Source: Platycnemis pennipes (lineage: Eukaryota > Arthropoda > Insecta > Odonata > Platycnemididae). Taken from it: 64,000 bases of DNA. The notes under the pieces were generated by a model. The model searched no databases, had not been told where the DNA came from, and saw only the letters and a program-made list of their open reading frames with translations. Positions 48,970 through 60,870 of the stretch are shown here, piece by piece. The stretch's first letter is position 1, and the number at the start of each line of letters is the position of its first letter. The stretch covers positions 44,282,698 to 44,346,697 of the forward strand of contig OW121855.1 of NCBI GenBank assembly GCA_933228895.1, given 5' to 3'. A program made the translations under genes and the position numbers.

Positions 48970-51176
48970 GAGCTGCAGCTTGAGGCAGGAATTCCTAAAC
49001 TTTTGGGCTTAGCACAACGAACCTCTATACCCTTACCTATGAAGTCGACCTTCGAATTGAGGCTGCGGTTGATTGAGATGAACGCTAGTCAAGACGAGTG
49101 TCGCCGGCGGGAAGACTGAGACGTATAAAATAATAATGGATGATCAAAAAATCCGTTTATTTCTTCCCATAAAAAATTCTGACATGTAATTAATTAAAAG
49201 TATCCTACTTTGTATAAGGTTCACACGTCTCAGTCAAGACCTTCGAACAGGCTAACCTGGAGAGATGTTTAGTTTGGAGAACATGGTGGCATTGGATACA
49301 AGGAACCTGCAGCGGTAACGTGGGGAAAAAATCTATGTGCGTATCTCGCATGTGCGTGCAGTGTGCATACTTCAATGACTACGATAACAGCGGACATCTT
49401 CGGTTCAAATTTTGGAAAAAGTTGGCGAATTGATAATGTATCCTTAACATATACCCACACTGAAGTGGAAAGATTGAGTTATCTCAAGAAAAATTATGCT
49501 ACACGCACCAATATTTGAAGCTCAAAAATAATTTTTTTAAACTCCCTCTACGCAAATTTCTGCAGGTTAAACAGGATGAAATAAGTTTCATTATTGGTAG
49601 TTAATATTCTGGTTTGATTAAGAATATATTTACGAGTTTGCTTGGAGATTTGACATTTATCAAGAAGACATTTACTTCCCGAGTTCGGCTATCAACAACA
49701 ATAGATTAAAGATGGACATTTAGTAGATAGAAGAGTATCAAAGGGAGCTTAAAGAGCTTAGGAAAGACATTATCTCTTTTCATTTCGCCTGAATCATGCT
49801 ATAATTTTTCAGGGGAAAGTTCAAATTGCACGTCTATCATTACTCGTAATATGATCTCAAAATACTAAGCCATGTGTTTTGTATGAATGTGGTACACATT
49901 TGGGATAACATAACCTTAGATTGGATACCTACAAGGGGTAGGCCTAGTAGGCAAAGATCCACCATGATCAACCCTCAGCAGGGCTGCAGCTATCACGCAA
50001 ATCTCTTTTCTGAAATTCACTTTAATTTGAGCATTATTGATGGAATTTTGCCGGGTGAACAATTGGTGGAACTTGGAAAGTCAGTATGATATGCAATCTC
50101 TGGGATCTCTGTTTGCCATTACCAATAGTATGAGTGTGAGTAAATTATGCATTATCACCTTATCCCTAACTCATATCTTTAAATAGGCTATCTATTATTC
50201 GGATTTCGCGGATGGAGTAACATTTTCCTATTTCATAACTATGCAAGACATGTTTTTTGAAAATACTTCAAAACTTGTATCCATTATGCAGTGTACTCAG
50301 CGCAGTTAGCATATAACTTTTTCGTACCATTGCAAATTCGTACCTATCACAGCTTGGAAAAGTTCAAGTACTGTAAGTTTGTCGTACTACCACCACCTTG
50401 CTTAAATAAAGTAGTTTAATGAATAGTACATATGAAAATCAAGATTATTTCTGACCGAAGTACCAAATGGTTAATGTTTCTGAACTGAAACTGAATTGTT
50501 AATGTTTCTTCTCAATGGTTTCCATACAATTGCACCCAAGCGAGTAAATTTAAGAGAGAATAAAATTTTCTTTCATGAGTAATTTTTTAGACATTACGCC
50601 ATCCTGGCGGCCATTAATTTCGCCACTTTCATCCAGCTTCTTGCCTGACATCCAGACCTCACTGCAGACGGATGCAAATATGAAAACAGCATTACATCGA
50701 TGTGAACCGATTTTTCAATTTCACAGTCGAAAAATGACTGCGGAAGCACCCAAATTAATTTAATATTTGCTGATTTACACACAATTAAGCTTCGACTCGT
50801 GAAGTGCGACGGTAATGAAACTGAATGATGAGGTATAACAATACTAAAGAGACAAAAGCTACCAAACATTAAATGGTCACACCTGACGACTAAAACGAAA
50901 TAGAAAGATTTTTTTAGAAGGTACGCACATTGGAAAACGACCTTACGGACTATTATAGTACATTCAATAACGCTAAAACAAGAAAACAAAACAAAAAAGG
51001 ATTTCCAGGTCTGTAAAACACGTGATAAAATATATAGGATGCATGTATTAAATTCCAAGGTATTTAAAATGCAAATGCCATAACAAATGGTGCTCATAGG
51101 TGAAATATGCTACTCAACATTCAATTTGCAGTTATTTTTATAAACCTAAAGGTAGTAATTCACTAGGAAATTAAAA
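48970..51176. other. Unannotated AT-rich sequence
   Basis: Includes a 167-codon minus-strand open stretch (50594-51097), hydrophobic and cysteine-rich, with no recognised family. The plus strand there is also open at 50575-50763. No gene called. Confidence 0.45.
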
Positions 51177-51260
51177 CTTTGTATTTCCACACAAACGCTA
51201 TACACTGGCACGACCGGTTTCACCCGCTAGTGCATCATCAGGTACATACTACAGGAATGT
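51177..51260 (-). repeat. Hammerhead-family repeat, second locus
   Basis: Read on the minus strand: CTGATGATGCAC, GGGTGAAACCGGTCGTGCCA, and about 20 bases later GTGGAAATACAAAG (51190-51177). The last block matches GTGGAATTACAAAG at 1000-1013, which ties the locus to the foldbacks at 0.95 and 38.7 kb. This copy is single, without an inverted partner. Confidence 0.75.
51205..51245 (-). ncRNA. Hammerhead-ribozyme-like core
   Basis: Minus strand: stem I GTAC (51245-51242) pairs with GTGC (51211-51208), including one G-U. CTGATGA lies at 51241-51235. After an extra U comes a weak stem II (GCAC / GGGT around TAGC, with one mismatch). GAAA lies at 51221-51218. Stem III is ACCGGT, self-complementary with no loop, so it can form only between two strands. 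The predicted cleavage site is after C at 51212. The core bases are intact, but stem II is poor, so this copy may be inactive. Confidence 0.5.
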
Positions 51261-51425
51261 TTTACTTTCCTTGTGAATATGTTGAACTTCCACTAAGTTA
51301 TACCTGAAACACTTAATTTTAATAAAGGTAGTAAACCTATAGTTTGTCAGTAAATGAAGAGTTAACAGTTAGCATCACGTTTACTGCACAATATACCGAT
51401 GCCTATGGCTTCTCAACTGCTAAGC

Positions 51426-52784
51426 CAAACACGGGACTATTTTACGTTCCAAATTATTTGCTGAAAGCATGAGAAATCTTTGATATCATTGATGAACCTC
51501 AAAGTAATTTGCGATCACTTATACCCTAATGTACCTGAGATCGTAATTGTATTAAACACACCAAGGCCACTTACAGATCATCAGTAAAAATGGTACCTGG
51601 ATGCAACATTTTAATCTTAAAATTTCACCATAAAATACGCATTTTATGGTGAAATTTTGATGCCCATTCTCGAAAATGAGCACATTTACGTCAAATGCAC
51701 AAATTAAATCACACATATTCAGAAATAATCAAATAACTCCTCAAACAACTTAAAAAGCCGCTTCAATGCATGAACTACCTAGAATTTAGCAATACAAATA
51801 GCTTAATTGCTCTGGAAACCAAGTCCCTTAGAACATAGTTTAAAATACATACCACCATTGGGCAATTGATAGAATGCTTGCAAACAAAATGGCACAAACT
51901 GTGGGAAATAAAAAGAAAAAAAGCCTTGGGCGAAATAAATTTAAATAATTGTTATGATTGAAGCAAATGATCAGCTACGTTACGTAAGAAAACAGTAGCG
52001 CCAAATAAACACTGGTGTCTCTGTTTCTTGTATCGTCATTATTTTCACTCCTACACTCCGGTAGGTACTCTATACAGTTCAGTACTAACCACTGCGTCCG
52101 TTGAGAAGTTTGATTCTCAAACTGCAGTATCCAATGACATCCAATATGTGTGGAATACATTGGTTTGTGCCTCGGCAATTTTATTTTCCTTCTTCCAATT
52201 GTGTAGGTTTCAATCTCAGCTTTTGTAAAGATTTAGCCCTAATTAATGTTTTATTTTACTTTTTTATAAACCATGTCTTTAGCATCCATAATCAATAAAA
52301 ATATATCCTATAGAAACGAGAAATCACGTCTCGGCTACAGAATGCGATTCAAGCAATATGGCTACTTTTGTATATACACCTTAAAAAAAGCAGCGAATAT
52401 GATTTCGGAATGAATTATCTTCGTTACTTGAGTTACCTATCAATACATAGCCAATGGCTATGCAGAATTACCATTTCAACCAATTTAATGCTAAATTTAG
52501 CAACATTTAGTAACGGTCGGAAACTTTTTTTATGCTAGCAACTTGTCGAAATTCCTTGCTAAATTCAGCTATTTGAAGTAAAAACCAGACATTGCATTAT
52601 TCCTTAACGTACAATGTTTTAAATGAGTTATAAATATGTACAAAGTGGCCAAATTATCTGTAAATAATTGTCTATCAAGGTAAATCAATTTATTATAAGA
52701 GGTGTATATAAGGTATGAAATTTCAATAAGTAATGTTCTCGTAATCTAGCAAATAATTTGGAACGTAAAATAGTCCCGTGTTTG
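51426..52784. mobile_element. Element bounded by 37-bp perfect inverted repeats
   Basis: 51426-51462 (starting CAAACACGGGACTATTTTAC, ending ATTATTTGCT) is exactly complementary to 52748-52784. The 1.3-kb interior has no long open frame, is AT-rich and includes an 18-bp-arm hairpin (51619-51658). Perfect identity of the arms suggests recent insertion or gene conversion. No target-site duplication is visible, so it may be a non-autonomous DNA transposon or a foldback pair. The left arm lies about 180 bp from the hammerhead-like core. Confidence 0.6.
51619..51658. repeat. Hairpin, 18-bp perfect arms
   Basis: AAAATTTCACCATAAAAT (51619-51636) is exactly complementary to 51641-51658, with loop ACGC. 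It lies inside the inverted-repeat-bounded element. Confidence 0.95.
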
Positions 52785-53349
52785 CCATTCACTTGCCATT
52801 TAAACGCTTAACTTACTGCATATATATAAAAGATGTTTTATTGCTTCGAAATACGTGTGATGCAACGTGTTTTATTTAAAAATCTCATTGTCTAAGCTGA
52901 ATTCGAAAAGAAATCCGTACTGTTATACTGAAGCAAATAAAAATAGGCGAAATATTCTATACATAACTCAACAACTTTTTGTCAACTTTTGAAGATAAAT
53001 TTAGCAGCAACAATTATATAGAATATGCAACTCTGTGCTTATGCTCGACGGAAGTTATTCTAATAAGTTCATACGACTAACCGAGCAGGTTTTGTAATGA
53101 TATAAAAGAGCTGTCTTATTTGGTGCGGCTATGGAAGTGCAGTTACATGTGCCTTTCCCGCGTTTACACAAGCTATAAGATTGAGAGTGCTCCGCTCCAC
53201 ATATAACTTCACTGTAGACCTAATGGAATGCCTTTAGCAGTCGATGATGAAGCCTCTTCGGCCTCCAAGACAAGTAATACCCTTCCCTGGCTACAGCTGG
53301 AAACGAAAGTTATCTGAAAATGAGAGGGCACGAAAGATTACGAGATCAC
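52785..53349. other. Unannotated AT-rich sequence
   Basis: Nothing recognised. Confidence 0.5.
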
Positions 53350-53850
53350 CAATTCCAACTTCCCACACCGCCCGAGAACGCGGCGAGACTAATGACACCC
53401 CCGCTTAAACTGTTGATAAAATAAATTATCCGAGCAAAGGAGAGGACCGGGAGTGGGGTAGGTGGAAGCACCAGTCAGCGAATGAGTGTCAGTGAAGTGG
53501 TGGGAGAAAGGGGGAAGAAGGAAGGTACAAAAGGTGGGATTGACTGAATGGCCCGCCACAGCGAAATCCCACAGGTTGGCCCTTTTCAACCACCACCAAC
53601 AGGTCATCAATCAGCGGTCCCCGAAAACGCGTTGAAAAATCTTGAAGCGTGTGGAACCAACCGGGTGATGGGCGGGAGCCCGGAGCTTCCTGCCCCCGAC
53701 GATGATGAGGGCAGCGAGAAGAGGCATTCGTTAATTTCAAACCCTTCTTCTCCTCCCCCTCCTCTCCTGCGCTCCCGGGGGGTACATCCCAATGGAGCAA
53801 TGTTTGGTTAATGGCTCTCTTTCCCCCGTGCTAAACGGGCGGGATTCATT
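53350..53850. other. GC-rich island without an identified gene
   Basis: Open stretches of 61-103 codons on both strands, with proline/serine-rich low-complexity products. No domain recognised. Confidence 0.5.
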
Positions 53851-54499
53851 AGCTCGCCGCGCACCCAACATCGTTTTATACTCAGCGAGTTAATCTAGAA
53901 TGCTCGCAGAGGAGCGTAGCGGGTCATTTATCTAACATAAGAGACGTCCGGGGGGGAAACGACTTACCTGATTAAGTGATACAGATAAACGTGGTGGTCA
54001 CGGTAGAGGTGGCTTTTGCATCTCGCTTTACATTCGTTTTTTTTCCTCCTCAAAGAAGGTCTTTCAAATGTTAATACCTGGTCTAATATATTTTAAGATC
54101 TGATCGCGATCCTTGAAGGGGAGATATTTCTTATCGTCCAAGCGTTGTTAACTTGAACCTCGTTTCTAGTAGTACCACACACAAAATGTATCTCCCATAT
54201 CTCAAAGTCGAGGCGAGAGATAAAATAACTAGTAATCACAGGATAAATCGTGTCCATTCCTATCTTTTTGGAAACGAGAGCATTAAGCACAGAGACCCTG
54301 AGAAATAATTACAGTTACTCATGTGCCGCGAATAAATAATTACAACAAATTTTGGAGGAAAAGACCAAAGGTATTTTGAAATTAATGGTCACCCAGATAT
54401 TACTGGCACAGAAGTCGTATTCGAACTCCAAATGGTATTAGTTGTAGTTATGAGGAAGGCGACCGACAGCTGAGATAAATTGCGCCTTTATAGGACAAT

Positions 54500-54685
54500 T
54501 AAGTAGTTTAGTAGAGGTAGGCAATTTTTCTGGGATCGACAGAAGTTTGGAGGGAAATCCGGCGTCGTAATTAGTCAAATATTTTGGTGTGCCACTGAAA
54601 AATATTTACCATAGCCAGGGTATAAACCAGGAACCACGGAATGCGAGGACAGTGCTCCTAAACAGCCGATCCTCCGTGGATTAGA
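54500..54685 (-). mobile_element. tRNA-derived SINE copy, internally deleted
   Basis: Minus strand: GGCTGTTTAGGAGCACTG is followed by B-box-like GGTTCCTGGTTTATACCC, then directly by ACGCCGGATTTCCCTCC, equivalent to the GCCGGGTTTCTCTCC block of other copies. The middle section with the AAACCGTGG block is missing. Confidence 0.55.
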
Positions 54686-54899
54686 ACTTATGCTTGCCTT
54701 TTCACGACACGTACTATTCCTCCATGTATCATAATGATCAATCGGTATTCTACTGGAAATATTAATTTTTTAAACTCGAGAATTCCCTACGTTAACTTTG
54801 TCATCAGACTATTAAGAGTCCATTTAAAACGTCTAGTACTCTCACTCTTACCTTACTCTTCTTAGCTGGGATAGTACTATTCCCTAGGTAACGCAAATC

Positions 54900-55170
54900 G
54901 ACATTCTATCACAACTTCCATCATTTACCTCAAAAATGCAACCTTTGATCCACCTACTATTCTATTTTGCCCAGAAATTTTCTTTTTCCCTTACCAAGTA
55001 TTTCAAAATTCGTAATCCTCAGTACCAATCATACTTTCTCCATTTTCCTGTACACCATATAGCTTCCCAAAATCTTATAATCTTTTTTTACTCTCATTTT
55101 CCAGGCCCCACGTCATTGGACCAAATCACGCCACGCACCATTTGAAACGCTCCAACAACCTTTTTAGACA
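54900..55170 (-). mobile_element. LINE relic, same family as 8.7 and 29.3 kb
   Basis: Minus strand around 55032-55110 reads W-K-M-R-V-K-K-D-Y, then M-V-Y-R-K-M-E-K-V, then R-I-T-N-F-E-I-L-G. This corresponds to the E-T-W, F-E-M-W-V, M-E-K-V-K-W-V and R-T-K-T-E-V-L-E-L-V-G blocks of the copy at 8.7-9.4 kb. Several stops are present and the upstream RT part is missing. Confidence 0.6.
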
Positions 55171-58100
55171 TATCTGCTCAAGGTCCTAGTCTCTCAAATC
55201 CTCTTATGTTGGTAAACGCCCCGCTCCTTTGTGAACGCAATACTTCTCCTTATGGTATTACGTCCATTTTTTTTTTCACGGGCGAACCAAAATTTTAGTG
55301 CAGTGTCAACATAGCTGAGAAAACAGGGGAAAAGAATACAATGGCTAAATAAATTTCCTTTTATTAGCACAATGCTTCTGACTCCCTTTGTCAAACGAAT
55401 GGCAAGGTCTCATAAATCAACATCTCTCCGCTCACCACCCAAGTGGTAGACCAAACTCTAAGATATAAAAGGCCTCGACTTCATCTCGAAGAGAGTTCAT
55501 CGCTCCATTTCTCCTCTCCTAGCAACCAAAAGACGCGGCAGTGAAATTTTTCGCCTTACGGTTTCACATCCAAGGTCTTTCGACCGATGCCCCATTCATA
55601 ATGCTTTCTGGGGTGCATAACGGAATTTTTGCATTAATCCCCTAGGAAATGATGAAGGAGATGGTGCATGATTTCCATAAACATGTGGGGAGCTTCCGTG
55701 GCGGTTAATCCTCATTTACGAGCGGCGAACATACGGAGGGGAGAAGCAGAAAAATCGTCACTTGCCTCTCCGAGAATTATTCCAAATAGTTTTCGGTGCA
55801 ACCGTAATGACGGTAGTAATTAGAGACACCTCCTTCGGGCGTTTCCGAGTGATAAACGGCGGTTTGAGGAGTTTCTTCCTCTTTTCCTCCCCACCAATGG
55901 GTTTCTTTGAGCCTGAATGAAGAAGCAGGTGAATTTTCCGCCTCCCACCTCTCCACAGATGATGGAAGGCCTCGGGTATTTTTTTCTGCGAGCACGCACT
56001 AGTTGACCTTAGCAGACACCTGGGCCACACGGTGGCTACGCCCAAATTCGTTAGAGCTATTTCAAAGTCAGCACTACACAGCAGGAGACCGTCATTTCAT
56101 CACAGAATTAGTCCAAACACATGCATTAAGCCAAAATAGCGTCTATTTTATTGACAATCTCTAAAAGCGCGGGCTGATGGAAATGTGAAACAAAAGAGCT
56201 GACATGAATCTGTGTAGCGTATTGAAATATATACAAAAAATTTGGAGGGAATAGTATGGCAATTGAGATATTTCCGGATGAAAACTATCAAAAGATAACA
56301 GTTATTTCGCACGGTGCAAAACGTAATTGCATTTTTAAAAGGGTTATTAATATGCCAAAAATCAATTTTTACTAATTTCGATAGGTGGTAATGCTACGTA
56401 CCCTTTAGATAATTTATGAACTTCATTAGCCATAGGTTTTCAGCAAGAAGGAATTAACTGTTAGATCGTTTAGTCAAGGTAACCCAACTTTTCCACGAGA
56501 TAATTTTGCCTCTTAGTGTACCTAGTCGACGACAGTTGTTTTGCCAACATTGAAAAACCTGTTGGAGTCCTTTAACTGAGCCAAAAACTTGTTCCGGACA
56601 CAGCAGTGTATTTAGTTCGGCTAACAAGGAAATAATTTCAACGCAATCATACAGTTCCAGCCAGCTATTTTAAGCTACTCAGGAAATTTCTTTCAGGTAG
56701 CAGAAATTTATTCAGCCAAAAATTCGATTACTCACACTGATTGCAAAGGCTTGATAATTATTTCACACCACTTTCGTCCTCGTCTAAATTTCAGACTTGT
56801 GCTCACGCAGAAAGGCGTAGTTTCCAAAAGATAAGAAAAACTAGCTACGGGACCAGGTTATGATCTGATTTGAACAATGCTACAGCTATTTTTAACTTAA
56901 GAGACGATACGGTTTTACTTTTTCTAAACAGATGGTTGTATCTACCTTCTTCTACTTATAAGAAGGTAGAAGTTACTACTGTCTTAGAGAGGGACAGTAG
57001 CCTCTCAGTGCTAAAGTCAAAGTAAACCTAGCTCAAGGCAACACAAACCTACTTAAATACGGTAGTTTATTTATGGCTAATGTCAATGTTAAACTGTTGG
57101 AGTTAAGTTGGTCAGCCACAAGCCATTCATCTGTAAAAGGACAAGAGTACTGCAAGAACACCCAAAAGTGACCATTGATGAAGACAGTTGTTTTCTTCAT
57201 CATATAATATATTCAATAATAGTACCTATATGATACTGCATGGAATAAATGATAAATACATTAATAAAATCCTATTGGAGAGTGGTTATGAAGGCAAGAG
57301 CATCGGGAGGGGGAATACGTGAGTTTCGGGTAACGTTAGACTGTCATCGGGACGGAGCATCGAGGAGATAAGTAGATAGCTTTATCGTTTCTTTACCTAT
57401 ATTAACACTGCAGGGCTGAAGAAATTAGGACGTCAATAAGGTTTTATGCATGATTGATTTTTTATAAGTTTTTTATTACTTACTAATATTCAGTTTCACC
57501 AAGTAGGTAATGCCTGAGAACATCGAATTTATCTTAATATGTAATAACATAAGTATAGAAAAAGGGTAAAGCTACAAGCAACGTTATTCACTGTGAGAAT
57601 ACACATTGTACTTATCTATAGATCGGAAACGCACAATGTCTAACAACTCGGTCACAGAACACAATTAAAAAAATTACGCATAATGCGATAGAGTCAAAGA
57701 GCGTGCACAAACGTACGCGATTAATAAAACATGCTTCCCTTCAAAACCTTGTCTCTCGAGAATTTTTTCTCACTGAATACGTCAATAGGCATAGAAAGCG
57801 AACAGAGGTGTGTCGTCTGTGTCGATATTAATATTATTCCACAACGTCCATGACTACGTTATTTCACTATCATCATATGCACAAGAAATATTAGCACCAT
57901 ATATTTTTCAGGGGTAGGAATGACTTAAAATTCGACACACATGGACGTTCACCAATTGCAAACCAGAGCATATGTTTAAGATGAAAATATGAGCTGTCCC
58001 ACTTTCAACCAACTGCACACGTCGTTGCCCAAAGGGGAAGCCCGAGCAAGTATCTCCAAGATTTTCCTTCAAAGGAATCGAAAATTATTATTTTGAGGTA

Positions 58101-58190
58101 AATTCACTTGAAAGAGCGATGACAAGGAAATTTGGCGAAGACGATGACTGAAGAGGCTCAAAATGAAACAGAATACATTCTAGGGCAACA
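55171..58190. other. Unannotated sequence
   Basis: Moderately GC-rich at 55740-56050, with a 95-codon minus-strand frame lacking known motifs. Small hairpins occur at about 56944-56971 (CTACCTTCTT / AAGAAGGTAG) and 57170-57196. Otherwise AT-rich with nothing recognised. Confidence 0.45.
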
Positions 58191-58415
58191 TTAAGAAGAT
58201 GCCAACATTGCCAAAAACTGTTGCACAAATTTGATAACTTTACAGCAGTCTTCCCGAAATAGGGATAATAGGCCCATGTCGAGATTCCTCCAAGCGAGAA
58301 ATAATGCGTTGATTACCATAAACATCGTCAGAGAAGAAAACGAGAGGAATGCATATCCACAAGCCAGGAAACGAGGATCCTGCTTCATTTCGATTGCTCG
58401 TTTTTCATAATCCAC
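58191..58415 (-). other. 74-codon open stretch with a hydrophobic segment, uncertain
   Basis: The peptide has a charged start (M-D-Y-E-K-R), then a hydrophobic run of about 25 residues rich in L, F, S, M and A, then a C-C-K-V-I-K-F segment. It could be one exon of a membrane protein, or chance. No splice partners or homology were identified, and the flanks are AT-rich non-coding. Not called as a gene. Confidence 0.15.
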
Positions 58416-59954
58416 TCCGATTATTTTATCAAATTTTATTTAAAGAACTTTTTTTCCTTGACCAGCTAGTGATAAAAGTTTCATAGACTCAGAATAAATA
58501 TTTTGGCTTATAAATGAAAAATACACTTAAACTGAATAAACATGATGACATAGGGGTAATAAATTAATGGCATTCACGCCTTGAAATGTACCATTTTAAC
58601 ATATTGTTAAATATTGAGAGGCTATGCAAGTTCAACCTATATTTCAACCTACATACATTTAGCTACCAACATTTAGCAACATAAAGCAGAAACAACAAAA
58701 ATATTTACGGACTCACGAACTTCACTCAATGTATTTCTTAAATGAATATTCACGGAAATGAAGAATATCTATAGCCGAATAAAAATGCTTTCCACGTCTT
58801 TACTTCACCCAAGATTGATTCGAGAACGGCTTTGTAAAATTGTAAAATAAATTATAGAGAATTTATTGATGATCCCTGAAAAATAATAACCCAATGCGAA
58901 TTATTTTATTTGCTAATATTTGGGTTCCTTGCATTTATTTAGGCCTCATTCGCTTTTCATCTCGTTAGTGCAACTAAAGCACTTTAATTAACCCATCAAC
59001 TATGTACAAGGTACCATGCCAAATATAAATGGGTTACCATTTTTCCACACTAATCAGCCCCCACGCAGATCGTATGAGCATCTAATTCCACCGCGCCGCG
59101 TATAACATCAGCTATGCCTTCCATGACAATATACGCAGATTAATACGCTTAATAAGGCTGTTGAGTCATTACATTTTAAATCAAGAAATGGTCCGTGCTT
59201 CACCATCTCATATTTCAATTAAAATTGGAGCTTTATAGATACTGTCAATCATCCTGAGCCAAAATCCGTTCCGTTTCAGCAGAAAAATTTTCACCCCTGA
59301 ATTATAGGCAGGCATGCATTGCGTTAACGCCTGAAAATCGTCTTTTTACACTATTTTTCTACTGGCTGCAACAGACTGGTTTTACGTGACATACACATGT
59401 AAAATGTGTCAATAGAAAGCATATGAAGTCTACAGGTTATCAGAGGAGTTTTAAATGTATGTACTTTTCACAAGAATAAGTGTCTTTTTGCCACTGTAAA
59501 TGCAACTTTCAAAATCATTTTTTTCATAAGTGTAGCCTAAAATTACACCAAGAAATAATTTTCAAAACGAACCAGTTCTTCTCACAGTAGCACTCATACG
59601 TACCTAGTGTATGAATATATTAATAAACGTGGAATGTGAGTCATTCTCACTGAGAAAAGTTCACTTGAATTTGAGAAATTTGGAAAAAAATGGTTTTTCG
59701 GAGCTAAAAAAGTCCATGTGGGACAGGGTTTAAAAAATATAAAAACATTGTTTTAGAAAGTCTTAACGATGTTCTATTAGGTACAAAAAGAATTGTTTTG
59801 TGTTTTTTAGGGGTTTGGGAGATATGGTTGGTGTAAAACAGGGCTCAACTCCCTCACGCATGGGCCTAAACAGACCCATTCCAAAAATACTATATTTTAG
59901 CCATCATTAATAATAACTTTTTAATATCGATAATTAATATGGGGTAAAAAACGG
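58416..59954. other. Unannotated AT-rich sequence
   Basis: Nothing recognised. Confidence 0.5.
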
Positions 59955-60520
59955 ACCACCGTCCTCCTCGTGGCGTCCCTGGAAACGGCTTCGGCAATGC
60001 ATGCGTTCTTCGCATAAAAGCTGCAGCCGGAGAGTAGATGACCTAAGTCCCCGGCTGCCTTCGGCACGCTCTGCATCTCGTGTCAGTCACGTAGGCCCCA
60101 AAGATGAGGCGACGGTACACGAGGGTGTTAATGACACCATCTTGGCACGCGAACACGAATTCCTCGGTTTCGGACTTCAAACCTGCGGAGCGCAGGAAAG
60201 TGAACGTTCTTTTGTTCAGAGTGTGGTGGTCTCTCCGGATTGCACGTGCAATGCGCTTGACCTTCGCCTTAACCGAACGAAAATTAATCTATCACACACT
60301 GAAATCTCGACACCTGTTGTCTTGTCAGCGTGATTTTGGCATTAAGCTGTTTAAGCCTATTTTCTGCTTTAGTCTCCCAAGTGACAGACACTCAGGGAGA
60401 GGCCAACAGTGTGGCGGCAGCATATACCACGCAGTCTATTCCCCAGAGGCTGGGCCATATTTCTCTGCCTGGTAGTCGTCTCATCGTAGTTTACCGTGCT
60501 TTCCAACCGATTAAGTAGAT
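59955..60520 (-). mobile_element. R2-type LINE C-terminus, frameshifted relic
   Basis: One minus-strand frame gives V-K-R-I-A-R-A-I-R-R, then T-E-E-F-V-F-A-C-Q-D-G-V-I-N-T-L and C-R-A-C. After a frameshift the next frame gives G-H-L-L-S-G-C-S-F-Y-A-K. Together these form a C-x2-C-x8-H-x4-C knuckle, as found between RT and the restriction-like endonuclease in R2-group LINEs. The T-E-x-F-x-x-A-C-Q-D-G motif before it is typical of such arthropod elements. Upstream (about 60340-60500) further frames resemble the preceding linker. It is broken by stops and frameshifts and was never a host gene. Family membership is from memory of motifs, not a search. Confidence 0.65.
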
Positions 60521-60529
60521 CAGGATGGG

Positions 60530-60870
60530 CCTTGCGGTGGGTAGAGTACTGATATTTCATTCAAAGGGGTCAGGCTAGAATCCCTGGATTGGAAGAGATC
60601 TTAAATTGGTGTATCCATCCCCTCTTAAGGGATTTGTAATGAGCACTTCGGGCTAAGTACCTACTCCGTCCATCGGATGGGACATTAAACCGTGGACCCC
60701 CTGTCGCCTTTCATTTAGATGAGCCTAACCTCAATGGCGAAATTTTCTCCACTCTTCTGCGGCTCCTTGAAAAATTCCTTCATCTTCAATCACCCACCTA
60801 TCCTATACAGCGTAAATGACCAAAGCTGTCGGTCACCTCTCCCGAAAACCTACTACTGCTAGCAGGTTCA
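60530..60870 (+). mobile_element. tRNA-derived SINE, near full length
   Basis: The head has GGTAGAGTACT-like and GTCAGGCTAGAATCCCTGG words (B box about 60571-60585). The body contains CCATCGGATGGGACATTAAA, CCGTGGACCCCCTGTCGCC, CTTTCATTTAGATGAGCCTA and the 3' block AAATGACCAAAGCTGTCGGT, ending CCTACTACTGC. It lies directly beside the R2-type LINE relic. Confidence 0.8.

Noticed and set aside
50594..51097. 167-codon hydrophobic, cysteine-rich minus-strand frame
   Set aside because: No membrane-protein family signature recognised, and the composition is that of antisense AT-rich DNA.
58191..58415. Possible membrane-protein exon
   Set aside because: A single short frame with one hydrophobic run. 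No neighbouring exon or homology to support it.
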